A stretch of DNA of 13,109 nt from Planctomycetota bacterium. GTDB taxonomy: Bacteria > Planctomycetota > PLA2 > JAEUHO01. The stretch lies in NCBI GenBank assembly GCA_029213105.1, contig JARGNS010000048.1:1-13109 (forward strand). The letters run 5' to 3'. The notes beneath the pieces are model-generated. The model worked only from the letters and a program-made list of their open reading frames with translations, was not told where the DNA came from and did no database searches. The number at the start of each line of letters is the position of its first letter. Position 1 is the first letter of the stretch. A program made the position numbers and the translations under genes. Shown piece by piece: positions 6,790 to 13,109 of the stretch.

Positions 6790-7779
6790 ATGGCGACGGG
6801 CGACACATCCGAGGGGGACTGGGGACGCGAGGGCTCACGTCTCGTGTCGCGACCGTTGACGCCAGGCGACGTCGAGGAGGTTGCGCGGCTTGCGTCGCGG
6901 TGGCCCGGTGGCGAAGCGTTTGATGCGGCGTTCGTGCATGCGCTCGACACGTGGAGTGGCGCGCAGGTCGACCATCTGCCCGGCACGTTGGCCGTGGAGA
7001 ATCCTGCGGGGGGCTTCCTCGCGCTCGGCTCGGTCACGGTGTCGGCCGATGTGCTGCACGAGCGCCGGGCCGATGTCCGCTTCGTACTGCATCCCGACGT
7101 CGCCGGGGGCTCGCTGGCCTTCGTGTTCCTGGATGCGCTCGAGCGTCAGGCCCTCGAGCGGTTGGGCGTCTCACGTGCGGCAGGTGCTGACGCCGACGTG
7201 CCGAGCGTCGTCCGCTTCACGCTCATCGAGGACGAGGCCGTCGCGCGCCACCTCGAGTCCCGCGGCTTCGCCTTCGCGCACGCGGAGGACGACATGGCGT
7301 GTGGGCGACCCGAGGTCGAGGCCGCCTTCGACGGCGAGCTGCTTCCGTGGCGCGAGGACACGGCGAGTGACTTCTTTCGCGCGTACGAGGCGGCGTTTGG
7401 AACCCGGCCGGGCTTTCCGGCGTGGAGCGAGCGCGTCTGGCGGGCCTTCGCCACGGAGTACGACGAGTTTGCGCCGACCCTCTCGCGCGTGGCCGTGCGG
7501 GACGGTCGGCCGCTGGGGTTCCTCATCACGGCGCTGGCGCCGGACGACGCCACCACCGGCGCGCACATCGTGCAGGTGGGGGTGGCGCCCGAAGCGCGCC
7601 GGCGGGGCGTGGCGCGCGCGCTGATCGCAGACCTGGCGCGCCGCGTGCCCGCCGACGTGCCCGTCTTCACCCTGTCCGTGAATGCCGACAACCCGTCGGC
7701 GGCGGCGCTGTTTGCGAGCCTCGGCTACGCGACGCGCCAGCGCCGCAGTGTCTACCGCAAGGTCGTGTCCGCGTCGTGA
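6790..7779 (+). CDS. GNAT acetyltransferase, bipartite with degenerate N-terminal half
   Basis: This 329-aa cytoplasmic protein has a clear C-terminal GNAT domain (about 182-329). The acetyl-CoA motif A is VQVGVAPEARRRGVARALI (261-279), followed by motif B, FTLSVNADNPSAAALFASLGY (293-313). The N-terminal half (17-172) has the layout of a second, eroded GNAT domain: HPDVAGGSLAFVFLDALE at 101-118, where motif A would be but without the Arg/Gly phosphate loop, and HLESRGFAFA at 154-163. Such two-domain acetyltransferases include mycothiol synthase; substrate identity is not implied. The ATG at 6790 has only a GAGG one base upstream, so a start a little downstream cannot be excluded. It converges with the zinc-ribbon gene across 18 bp. 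Confidence 0.85.
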   Translation: MATGDTSEGDWGREGSRLVSRPLTPGDVEEVARLASRWPGGEAFDAAFVHALDTWSGAQVDHLPGTLAVENPAGGFLALGSVTVSADVLHERRADVRFVLHPDVAGGSLAFVFLDALERQALERLGVSRAAGADADVPSVVRFTLIEDEAVARHLESRGFAFAHAEDDMACGRPEVEAAFDGELLPWREDTASDFFRAYEAAFGTRPGFPAWSERVWRAFATEYDEFAPTLSRVAVRDGRPLGFLITALAPDDATTGAHIVQVGVAPEARRRGVARALIADLARRVPADVPVFTLSVNADNPSAAALFASLGYATRQRRSVYRKVVSAS

Positions 7780-7797
7780 AGCCTCGGTGGGGTGCGG

Positions 7798-8437
7798 CTA
7801 CTTGCCCTCGAGGGCGCGCAGGCGCTTGTCGAGCTGGCGGCCCGTCACGCGGTTGGCCTCGATGCGGCCGCCGTGGTCCGCGTGCTCCTTCTGGATGGTC
7901 AGGAAGCTCTTGCTGATCTGCGCGGTCTGGCTCTCCGGTCACGGTCTGGCCGAGGGATGCGACGGTCGTCTCGGCACTCACCGTGCGCTGGGCCACGCCC
8001 GCGACGGCATCCTGGTAGTCCCGGCGCAGCGCCTGCTCGCGCGCCGCGGCTTCGTCGAGTGCGACGGCCAGCTTGCGCACCTGCTCCTCGAGCGTCGCGA
8101 GGCGCGGATCGGCCTGTGGCGTGGTCGCGGCCGGCTTGATGGCGGAGGCCACCCCGAAGCTGACGACGGCCGCGAGGATCGCGGCCGCAGCAAGCGGCAG
8201 GAGGAGTCCGGGCTTCTTCACGTCGGGCTGGCTCATGGGGCCTCCGAGGGGCTCATTGGCTTCGCACTTCGGCAGACCGTCGGCGCCCATGCGCAGCGCC
8301 ATGACGGTTTCGCAGCGAGCACAGGTCACCTTGGCGACCGCGCTCGCTTGTCCCTGCAGCGCGCTGAGGTCCGCGCGATGCTTCTTCCCGCAGGCCGGGC
8401 AGTAGAACGGCGGCTGGCGGGGGGACTCGGTGCTCAT
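7798..8437 (-). CDS. Zinc-ribbon / TM / coiled-coil protein with frameshift near 7935-7938
   Basis: From the ATG at 8437 the product starts with a zinc ribbon: C13-x2-C16 and C39-x2-C42, 22 residues apart. A TM helix (about 78-100) and a coiled coil (about 113-170) follow. The opening frame then degenerates into Arg/Pro-rich sequence and runs to 7667, inside the opposite gene. In the next frame, ISKSFLTIQKEHADHGG...DKRLRALEGK ends at a TAG (7800-7798) right at the gene border. Removing one base in ACCGGAG (7935-7938) joins them as ...LGQTVT-ESQTAQISK, giving 212 aa. The coding region is therefore probably 7798-8437 with a one-base insertion. It may be a sequencing error or a real mutation. 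It would be an inner-membrane protein with a cytoplasmic ribbon; the function is unknown. Confidence 0.75.
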
Positions 8438-8448
8438 GCGTGGCCCCC

Positions 8449-8454
8449 AGGGTA
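8449..8454 (-). promoter_or_regulatory. TACCCT -10-like box of the zinc-ribbon gene
   Basis: On the minus strand TACCCTGG reads from 8454 to 8447. The hexamer ends 11 nt before the ATG, so the transcript would have almost no leader. A weak -35-like GTGAAC (8477-8472) sits 17 nt upstream and overlaps the -35-like box of the divergent gene. Confidence 0.35.
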
Positions 8455-8472
8455 GCGCCCCGGGGCGTGAGG

Positions 8473-8500
8473 TTCACGGCTCCGTCTTCGGGGGTAGGAT
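8473..8500 (+). promoter_or_regulatory. Promoter TTCACG-16 nt-TAGGAT, probably leaderless
   Basis: TTCACG (8473-8478, 4 of 6 matches to TTGACA) is 16 nt from TAGGAT (8495-8500, 4 of 6 to TATAAT). The -10 box ends 6 nt before the ATG at 8507. Transcription would begin at or near the start codon, which fits the absence of a Shine-Dalgarno sequence. Confidence 0.45.
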
Positions 8501-8506
8501 CGCGCC

Positions 8507-9256
8507 ATGCAGCGTCTTGTCCTCCTCCTCACCGGCATCGTCCTCGTGGGCATCGCAGGGTTCGCTGCGGTCTACTTCGGCGCGGGCCGGGATCTGCAGG
8601 GGCCGGCCGTCGCATTCCTCATGCACTGCCGCGACGCGGACTTCGAGGGTGCGCGAGCCCAGACCCATCCGCGCTTTCAGGAAGCCCGCTCCGTCGAGCA
8701 ATTGGAGGCACTCTGGGGGCACTGGCAGGTGAGCCACGGCCCCTTCCGCGAGGTGGTACGCCGTATCGGCGTCCAGTACCCGCGTGAGGATCAAACCTGG
8801 GTCGAGTGCCTGACCCTGGACGTGGGCTTCAAGCGCGGCAACGTGGCCGGACGCTTCTACTACCAGGACGATGCGGAGGGCGTGCGCCGGCTCGTGCATG
8901 TCGCGCTCGAGCGTCAGCGCCTGGTGGATGTGCCTGCGACCGATCGCAGCCGCCTGGAGGCGACCGCGCGCAAGCTCTTTGGCTTCCTCGACGCCGGGGC
9001 CGTGCTGCCGTTCTACGACGCCCTCGATCCCGACCTGCAGATGTCGTGGCAGCAGGCCAAGGTCGAGGCGGACTTGAGTGCGTGGCGCACGCGGCTTGGT
9101 GCGCTGCAGGAGGTCACGCTCGCGAGTACGCGCGACGACGGCGCGCGCGTGATCCAGCTCTACGAGGTCGACTTCGCGCAGGGCAAGGCCGCGTTCGAAG
9201 TGACCCATCGGCATGGCGAGGGCGCGTGGTCGGTGGTGGGCTTCCGAGCCCGCTGA
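8507..9256 (+). CDS. Membrane-anchored protein with two NTF2-like halves
   Basis: This 249-aa protein has an N-terminal membrane anchor or uncleaved signal (about 4-24). Two similar alpha+beta halves follow. The first (about 32-137) opens with VAFLMHCRDADFEGARAQTHPRF and the second (about 150-249) with KLFGFLDAGAVLPFYDALDPDLQ. Each has a helical opening, a Trp-containing middle (ALWGHWQ, SAWRTRLG) and a meander of beta strands ending in a Trp or basic tip. This is the cone-shaped NTF2-like layout seen in DUF3887/DUF4019-type exported proteins. No catalytic residues are evident, so a binding role outside the cytoplasm is likely. Similarity is by pattern rather than by firm motif. It is divergent from the zinc-ribbon gene; the toroid genes follow after 176 bp. 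Confidence 0.75.
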   Translation: MQRLVLLLTGIVLVGIAGFAAVYFGAGRDLQGPAVAFLMHCRDADFEGARAQTHPRFQEARSVEQLEALWGHWQVSHGPFREVVRRIGVQYPREDQTWVECLTLDVGFKRGNVAGRFYYQDDAEGVRRLVHVALERQRLVDVPATDRSRLEATARKLFGFLDAGAVLPFYDALDPDLQMSWQQAKVEADLSAWRTRLGALQEVTLASTRDDGARVIQLYEVDFAQGKAAFEVTHRHGEGAWSVVGFRAR

Positions 9257-9324
9257 CCCGCGGCCTGCTGGACCCGCGACGCCTGCTTCAACGCGCCGCC
9301 GCACACGCGGTTCACGAGTAGATC

Positions 9325-9342
9325 GACAATTCCGCAATTGTC
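9325..9342. promoter_or_regulatory. 18-bp AT-rich inverted repeat, candidate operator
   Basis: GACAATT (9325-9331) and AATTGTC (9336-9342) are perfect 7-bp arms around CCGC. This is the most AT-rich patch of the window and lies 90 bp before the first toroid gene in the only sizeable gap there (9257-9432). Placement and symmetry fit a dimeric regulator site. A hairpin ending the preceding gene is less likely, since the arms are AT-rich and no T-tract follows. Confidence 0.45.
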
Positions 9343-9432
9343 CTCCATTGCCGGAATTCAATCGTTTGCGGCCGAACCAGGGCTGCGCGTCGGCGTTTGT
9401 CCAGCCCGTCCACCCGACAGAGGAGACGAGCC

Positions 9433-11040
9433 ATGGCACGCCACGCACGCCACACACACCCCGACGCCTTCGCAAGCGAAGAAGACTTCAACGCACAACT
9501 CTATGGCGCCTTGCGCCAGAGCCCGTGGTGGATGGTTTCGATCGCGCTGCACGTCTTCGCCTTCGTCATTCTCGCGATGTTCAACACATCGGAGACGGTC
9601 GCGCAGGAGACGCGCACGATCACGATGAGTCCGGGCGAGCCCGATGAGGCGCCGGACGAGATCGAGAAGACCCAGGAGCAGACCAAGGAAGTCAACGAGA
9701 CGGATCTCGTCGTCAAGGAGCCCCTGCTGGTTGACGATCCCGTGCTCGACAAGCCCCAGACCGAGAACGACCTGGATTCCGCCGATGTCTTCGGCGAGGA
9801 CGAGGGCTTCTCCGATGCCCATCTCGGCGGCCCGTCGAAGAACGGCACCGTGGGCATTGGCGGCGACGCGGGGGGCAGCCCCTTCGGCCCCGGCGGGCGC
9901 CTGCCCGGCGGTGGGGGTGGTGGCAGCCCCAGCACCTTCCATGACGCCCTGGACGCCGCCTTGCGCTGGCTCGCCGCCCACCAGTCGCCCGACGGCGGCT
10001 GGGAGGCGGCCGGCTTCCACCGCTGGTGCGACGGTCGCCCGGTCACCGACCCCGCCCGCATGCCGGACGGCCTGGGTGGCGCGAACAACGACCCTGGCGT
10101 CACGGGCCTGGCGCTCTGCGCGTTCCTGGGCGCCGGCTACACCAACCGCGGCAAGCACCCCTTCAACAAGGTGGTGAGCAAGGGCCTGCGCTATCTGAAG
10201 AACATCCAGGACCCCGAGGGCTGCTTCGGCCCCCGCAACTCGCAGCAGTACATCTACAACCACGCCATCGCGGCCCTCGCCATGGTCGAGGCGTTCGGCA
10301 TGACGGGCAGCCCCATCTGGAAGGGCGCGGCCCAGCGCGGCCTGGACTTCATCGCCCTGGCGCGCAACCCGTACTTCGTGTGGCGCTACGGCGTGAAGCC
10401 TGGGGACAACGACACCAGCGTCACCGGCTGGATGATGATGGCGCTCAAGAGCGCCGCCCTCATCAACAAGGACGCCGTGCGTCGCGGCCGCAAGGCGCCC
10501 CTGACCTACGACGAGGGGTCCTTCGACGGCATCCGCGCGTGGCTCGACAAGATGACCGATCCGGACTACGGCCGCGTGGGCTACGTGCAGCGTGGCACCG
10601 GCCCGGCCCGGCCGCAGGCGCTGATCGATCGCTTCCCCGGAGACAAGTCCGAGTCGATGACGGCCGTGGGCGTGCTCGCACGCGTGTTCATCGGCGAGGA
10701 TCCGCGCAAGAGCGCCGCCGTGAAGAACGGTGCCGCACTGTGTGCCAAGCTGCCTCCGACCTGGAACACGACCGACGGTTCGATCGACATGTACTACTGG
10801 TACTACGGTACGCTCGCCATGTTCCAGGTCGGCGGCGCGCCGTGGAAGACGTGGCGCACCGCGATGGACAAGGCCATGGTGCAGAGCCAGCGTCAGGACA
10901 CGGATGCGTGCCTCTACAAGGGCTCGTGGGATCCCATCGGCCCGTGGGGCGCGGATGGCGGTCGCGTCTACTCGACCGCGCTGATGGCCATGTGCCTCGA
11001 AGTGTACTTCCGCTACCCCAAGGTCTTCGGCGGCCGCTAG
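9433..11040 (+). CDS. TonB-like TM helix fused to alpha/alpha-toroid domain (paralog 1)
   Basis: This is a 535-aa protein. A cytoplasmic N-terminus ends in DFNAQLYGALRQSPWW (18-33), followed by one TM helix (34-50). The helix holds Ser36-x3-His40, the spacing of the Ser and His in the TonB helix that couples to ExbB/ExbD. Next come an acidic spacer (66-130), a Gly-rich linker (140-167) and an extracytoplasmic toroid (about 170-535). The toroid is of the prenyltransferase/squalene-oxidase repeat type, with QW-like motifs HQSPDGGW (183-190) and IQDPEGCFG (258-266). Terpene-cyclase DxDD is absent: GDNDTSV (324-330) is the closest and its first Asp is not kept in paralog 2. Cyclase activity is therefore unlikely. 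Six Cys are shared with paralog 2. AGGAG lies 7 nt before this start; a start at 9397 lacks support. Confidence 0.88.
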   Translation: MARHARHTHPDAFASEEDFNAQLYGALRQSPWWMVSIALHVFAFVILAMFNTSETVAQETRTITMSPGEPDEAPDEIEKTQEQTKEVNETDLVVKEPLLVDDPVLDKPQTENDLDSADVFGEDEGFSDAHLGGPSKNGTVGIGGDAGGSPFGPGGRLPGGGGGGSPSTFHDALDAALRWLAAHQSPDGGWEAAGFHRWCDGRPVTDPARMPDGLGGANNDPGVTGLALCAFLGAGYTNRGKHPFNKVVSKGLRYLKNIQDPEGCFGPRNSQQYIYNHAIAALAMVEAFGMTGSPIWKGAAQRGLDFIALARNPYFVWRYGVKPGDNDTSVTGWMMMALKSAALINKDAVRRGRKAPLTYDEGSFDGIRAWLDKMTDPDYGRVGYVQRGTGPARPQALIDRFPGDKSESMTAVGVLARVFIGEDPRKSAAVKNGAALCAKLPPTWNTTDGSIDMYYWYYGTLAMFQVGGAPWKTWRTAMDKAMVQSQRQDTDACLYKGSWDPIGPWGADGGRVYSTALMAMCLEVYFRYPKVFGGR

Positions 11041-11058
11041 GCGCCCAAGACCAGGCCG

Positions 11059-11084
11059 CCGCGGCGTGGGAAGCCACGCCGCGG
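11059..11084 (+). terminator. Perfect 11-bp hairpin after toroid paralog 1
   Basis: CCGCGGCGTGG (11059-11069) pairs with CCACGCCGCGG (11074-11084) around GAAG. It starts 19 nt after the stop codon and 72 nt before the next gene's start. No T-tract follows, so release would need Rho or the hairpin may protect the mRNA 3' end. The apical part recurs after paralog 2. Confidence 0.65.
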
Positions 11085-11155
11085 ACGCGCCCGACGCCAC
11101 CCCAGTCACCCAGCGCCTGCGCCGCGCGCGCGCTCGAGAGCCCAAGGAGGTCACG

Positions 11156-12751
11156 ATGACCCGCCCGATCCATCAGGATGCGTTCCAACCCGCCGACGAC
11201 TTCAACGAGCAGCTCTACGGCGCCCTGCGCCAGAGCCCGTGGTGGATGACCTCCGTCGCCCTGCACGTGCTGCTGTTCTTCATCTTGACGCTGTTCGACA
11301 CCACCGAAGCCGCCACGATCAAGCGCCCGCCCCTGCGGGCGAGCATGGATGCCGAGAAGATCGAGGAGGATATCGAGGATCCCGTCGACGAAGACAAGCA
11401 GATCCACGAGCAGGAGATCCCCACGGACGAGCCCGTCATCACGGACGAGCCGGTCGAGGAGAATCCCGTCACCGACAACGACATGCCGCACAACGAGATG
11501 TTCGGCGAGAGCGAAGGCGACTCCGACGCGCCGTACGAGGGCCCCTCGAGCAACGGCCTCGTCGGGATCGGCGGCGGCGCCGGCGGGGCGTTCCCCGGTC
11601 GCGGTGGCAACCGCAATGGCGGCAGCTCGGGCTACGGGGGAGGCAAGGAACTCGACGCCATCGACGACGCCCTGCGCTGGCTCGCAGCCCATCAGTCCCC
11701 CGACGGCGGCTGGGAGGCTGCTGGCTTCAACCGCTGGTGCGACGGCAAGCCGGTCAGCGACGCCAGCCAGATGCCCGACGGGCTCGGCAAGGCGCTCTAC
11801 GACCCCGGCGTGACGGGCCTCGCGCTCTGCGCGTTCCTGGGCGCCGGCTACACCAACCGCGGCAAGCACCCCTTCAACAAGGTCGTGGGGCGCGGCTTGC
11901 GCTACCTGAAGAACATCCAGGACCCCGAGGGCTGCTTCGGCCCGCGCAACACCCAGCAGTACATCTACAACCACGCCACGGCCGCCCTGGCGATGGTCGA
12001 GGCCTACGGCATGACCGGCAGCTCGATCTGGCGGGGTGCCGCCCAGCGCGGTCTCGACTTCATCGCGCTGGCCCGCAACCCGTACTTCGCGTGGCGCTAC
12101 GGCATCAAGCCGGGGGCGAACGACACCTCCGTGTCGGGTTGGATGATGATGGCGCTCAAGAGCGCGCAGCTCGTCAACAAGGCCGATCTGAAGCGCGGCC
12201 GCAAGGCCTCCCTGACGATCGACGAGTCCTCCTTCGAGGGGCTCAAGGCCTGGCTCGACAAGGTCACGGACCCGGACTACGGGCGGGTGGGCTACACGAG
12301 GCGTGGCGAGGGCTCGGCCCGGCCGCTGGAACTCGTGGATCGCTTCCCCGGCGAGAAGACCGAGGCCATGACAGCCGTGGGCCTGCTGGCGCGCATCTTC
12401 ATGGGCGAGGACCCGCGCAAGAGCGAGATCATCAAGCGCGGCGCGCAGCTGTGCTCGAAGCTCCCGCCGACGTGGAACGCGACCGACGGGTCGATCGACA
12501 TGTACTACTGGTACTACGCGACGCTCGCGATGTTCCAGGTGGGTGGCAAGAGCTGGGACACCTGGCGCAGGGCCATGGACAAGGCCATGATCGACCCGCA
12601 GCGCAAGGACACGGACTACTGCCAGTACAAGGGCTCGTGGGATCCGATCGGCCCGTGGGGCGGTGACGGGGGGCGCGTGTACTCCACGGCCATCATGGCC
12701 CTCTGCCTCGAGGTCTATCAGCGCTACGACCTCGTCTTCGGCGCAAAGTGA
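11156..12751 (+). CDS. TonB-like TM helix fused to alpha/alpha-toroid domain (paralog 2)
   Basis: This 531-aa tandem paralog of the preceding gene keeps the order: DFNEQLYGALRQSPWW (15-30), TM helix (31-47) with Ser33-x3-His37, acidic spacer with repeated DEPV/ITDEP (65-128), Gly-rich linker (about 136-163) and toroid (about 168-531). A hand alignment of the toroid shows 72 differences over about 360 positions, roughly 80% identity; the spacers barely align. Cys195, 225, 260, 433, 489 and 517 match the six Cys of paralog 1, suggesting disulfides in an oxidising compartment. The segment matching GDNDT reads GANDT, so the terpene-cyclase DxDD is lacking. AAGGAGG (11144-11150) lies 5 nt before the ATG, firmly setting the start; an upstream in-frame start at 11066 falls inside the hairpin. 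An ExbB/ExbD partner is inferred but not present here. Confidence 0.9.
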   Translation: MTRPIHQDAFQPADDFNEQLYGALRQSPWWMTSVALHVLLFFILTLFDTTEAATIKRPPLRASMDAEKIEEDIEDPVDEDKQIHEQEIPTDEPVITDEPVEENPVTDNDMPHNEMFGESEGDSDAPYEGPSSNGLVGIGGGAGGAFPGRGGNRNGGSSGYGGGKELDAIDDALRWLAAHQSPDGGWEAAGFNRWCDGKPVSDASQMPDGLGKALYDPGVTGLALCAFLGAGYTNRGKHPFNKVVGRGLRYLKNIQDPEGCFGPRNTQQYIYNHATAALAMVEAYGMTGSSIWRGAAQRGLDFIALARNPYFAWRYGIKPGANDTSVSGWMMMALKSAQLVNKADLKRGRKASLTIDESSFEGLKAWLDKVTDPDYGRVGYTRRGEGSARPLELVDRFPGEKTEAMTAVGLLARIFMGEDPRKSEIIKRGAQLCSKLPPTWNATDGSIDMYYWYYATLAMFQVGGKSWDTWRRAMDKAMIDPQRKDTDYCQYKGSWDPIGPWGGDGGRVYSTAIMALCLEVYQRYDLVFGAK

Positions 12752-12782
12752 GGCGAGTGGAGCGGGGCGGCGCGTCGTCGTC

Positions 12783-12815
12783 AGCGCGCTCGCGTGGAAG
12801 CCCACGCCACGCGCT
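12783..12815 (+). terminator. Interrupted 12-bp hairpin after toroid paralog 2
   Basis: AGCGCG (12783-12788) pairs with CGCGCT (12810-12815), and GCGTGG (12792-12797) with CCACGC (12802-12807). The two stems are separated by a small internal loop (CTC/CA), and the loop is AAGC. It lies 31 nt past the stop, and its apical stem is the same as in the hairpin at 11059. There is no T-tract. Confidence 0.5.
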
Positions 12816-12871
12816 CGACTCCTCGCGGCGCCTCCGAACCCACGCCTCACTTCGGTCTCCCCGTGGATCGG

Positions 12872-13109
12872 TTGGGGGAGATGGGCACGGGCTGTGGATG
12901 CCCGCGCCGCGCACGCGCAGCGCAGGACAGCGCGCAGGCCTCCTCGTGCGCTTGGGGGAGATGGGCGCAGGCTGTGCATGCCTGCGCCGCGCACGCGCAG
13001 CGCAGGACAGCGCGCAGGCCTCCCCGTGCGCTGGGGGAGATGGGCGCTGGCTGTGGATGCCCGCGCCGCGCACGCGCAGCGCAGGACAGCGCGTACGCCC
13101 CCCCGTGCG
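12872..13109. repeat. Tandem array of ~80-bp intergenic repeats (three copies, open at window edge)
   Basis: Copies run 12872-12951, 12952-13031 and 13032-13109. Each begins TTGGGGGAGATGGGC (first T lost in copy 3), contains GGCTGTG(G/C)ATGCC, and ends near CCGTGCG. The middle, GCCGCGCACGCGCAGCGCAG, is identical in all three. Unit lengths of 80, 80 and at least 78 do not keep a reading frame, so it is not coding. Each copy contains an imperfect hairpin (perfect 9 bp in copy 2: 12964-12972 with 12980-12988). The array probably continues past the window. The stretch 12752-12871 holds only the hairpin at 12783 and no gene. Confidence 0.9.

Noticed and set aside
9433..12751. Squalene-hopene cyclase or prenyltransferase enzymes
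   Set aside because: The QW-like repeats are present, but the DxDD acid motif is not, the domain is exported, and no isoprenoid genes are near.
10688..12994. Long minus-strand open frame (768 codons) opposite the second toroid gene
   Set aside because: It mirrors the plus-strand toroid gene, a similar shadow lies opposite the first paralog (9358-11154), and its start lies in the intergenic repeat array. It is a codon-bias artefact.
12693..13073. Minus-strand open frame through the repeat array, giving repeated RGAGIHS and PSPP peptides
   Set aside because: Unit lengths of 80 bp are not multiples of three, so the peptide is not repeated in frame, and there is no ribosome site. The repeat is better read as non-coding.
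12872..13109. CRISPR array
   Set aside because: The whole unit is repeated, with no unique spacers between short repeats, and no cas genes are near.

Overview
The window is very GC-rich (roughly 70% by eye). It carries mostly hypothetical envelope proteins, plus one tRNA and one transport operon. Two linked genes encode a TonB-like membrane helix fused to an alpha/alpha-toroid ('prenyltransferase/squalene-oxidase repeat') domain. HEAT-repeat exported proteins, C39-like lipoproteins and a zinc-ribbon/coiled-coil membrane protein are also present. This mix points to a planctomycete or a close relative; that assignment is inference from gene content, since no marker gene is present.

Left part (1-1529): a methionine-rich lipoprotein, cut by the window edge, and tRNA-Tyr(GTA) lie on the minus strand. 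Divergent from them is a C39-type papain-like peptidase lipoprotein on the plus strand.

Transport operon (1591-5744, plus): a lipoprotein solute-binding protein, a fused double-domain permease, a compact ATPase and a NagD-type HAD phosphatase. The last two overlap by ATGA. The set looks like an AfuABC/FbpABC-type importer coupled to a cytoplasmic phosphatase. An organophosphate (for example a sugar- or polyol-phosphate) is therefore as plausible a substrate as iron.

Middle (5754-9256): an exported HEAT-like protein (minus), a bipartite GNAT acetyltransferase (plus), a zinc-ribbon/TM/coiled-coil protein (minus) whose frame breaks near 7935-7938, and a membrane-anchored protein with two NTF2-like halves (plus). 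The last two are divergent and share a short promoter region.

Right part (9433-12751): tandem paralogs of 535 and 531 aa, about 80% identical over their 360-residue toroid. Each has an S-x3-H motif in its single TM helix, as in TonB, followed by an acidic spacer and a Gly-rich linker. Each is followed by a hairpin with the same apical sequence, so they are probably transcribed separately. The window ends in an intergenic array of about 80-bp repeats, each able to form a hairpin.

The best candidate for something undescribed is the pair of TonB-like/toroid fusion proteins. Second is the importer-plus-phosphatase operon.
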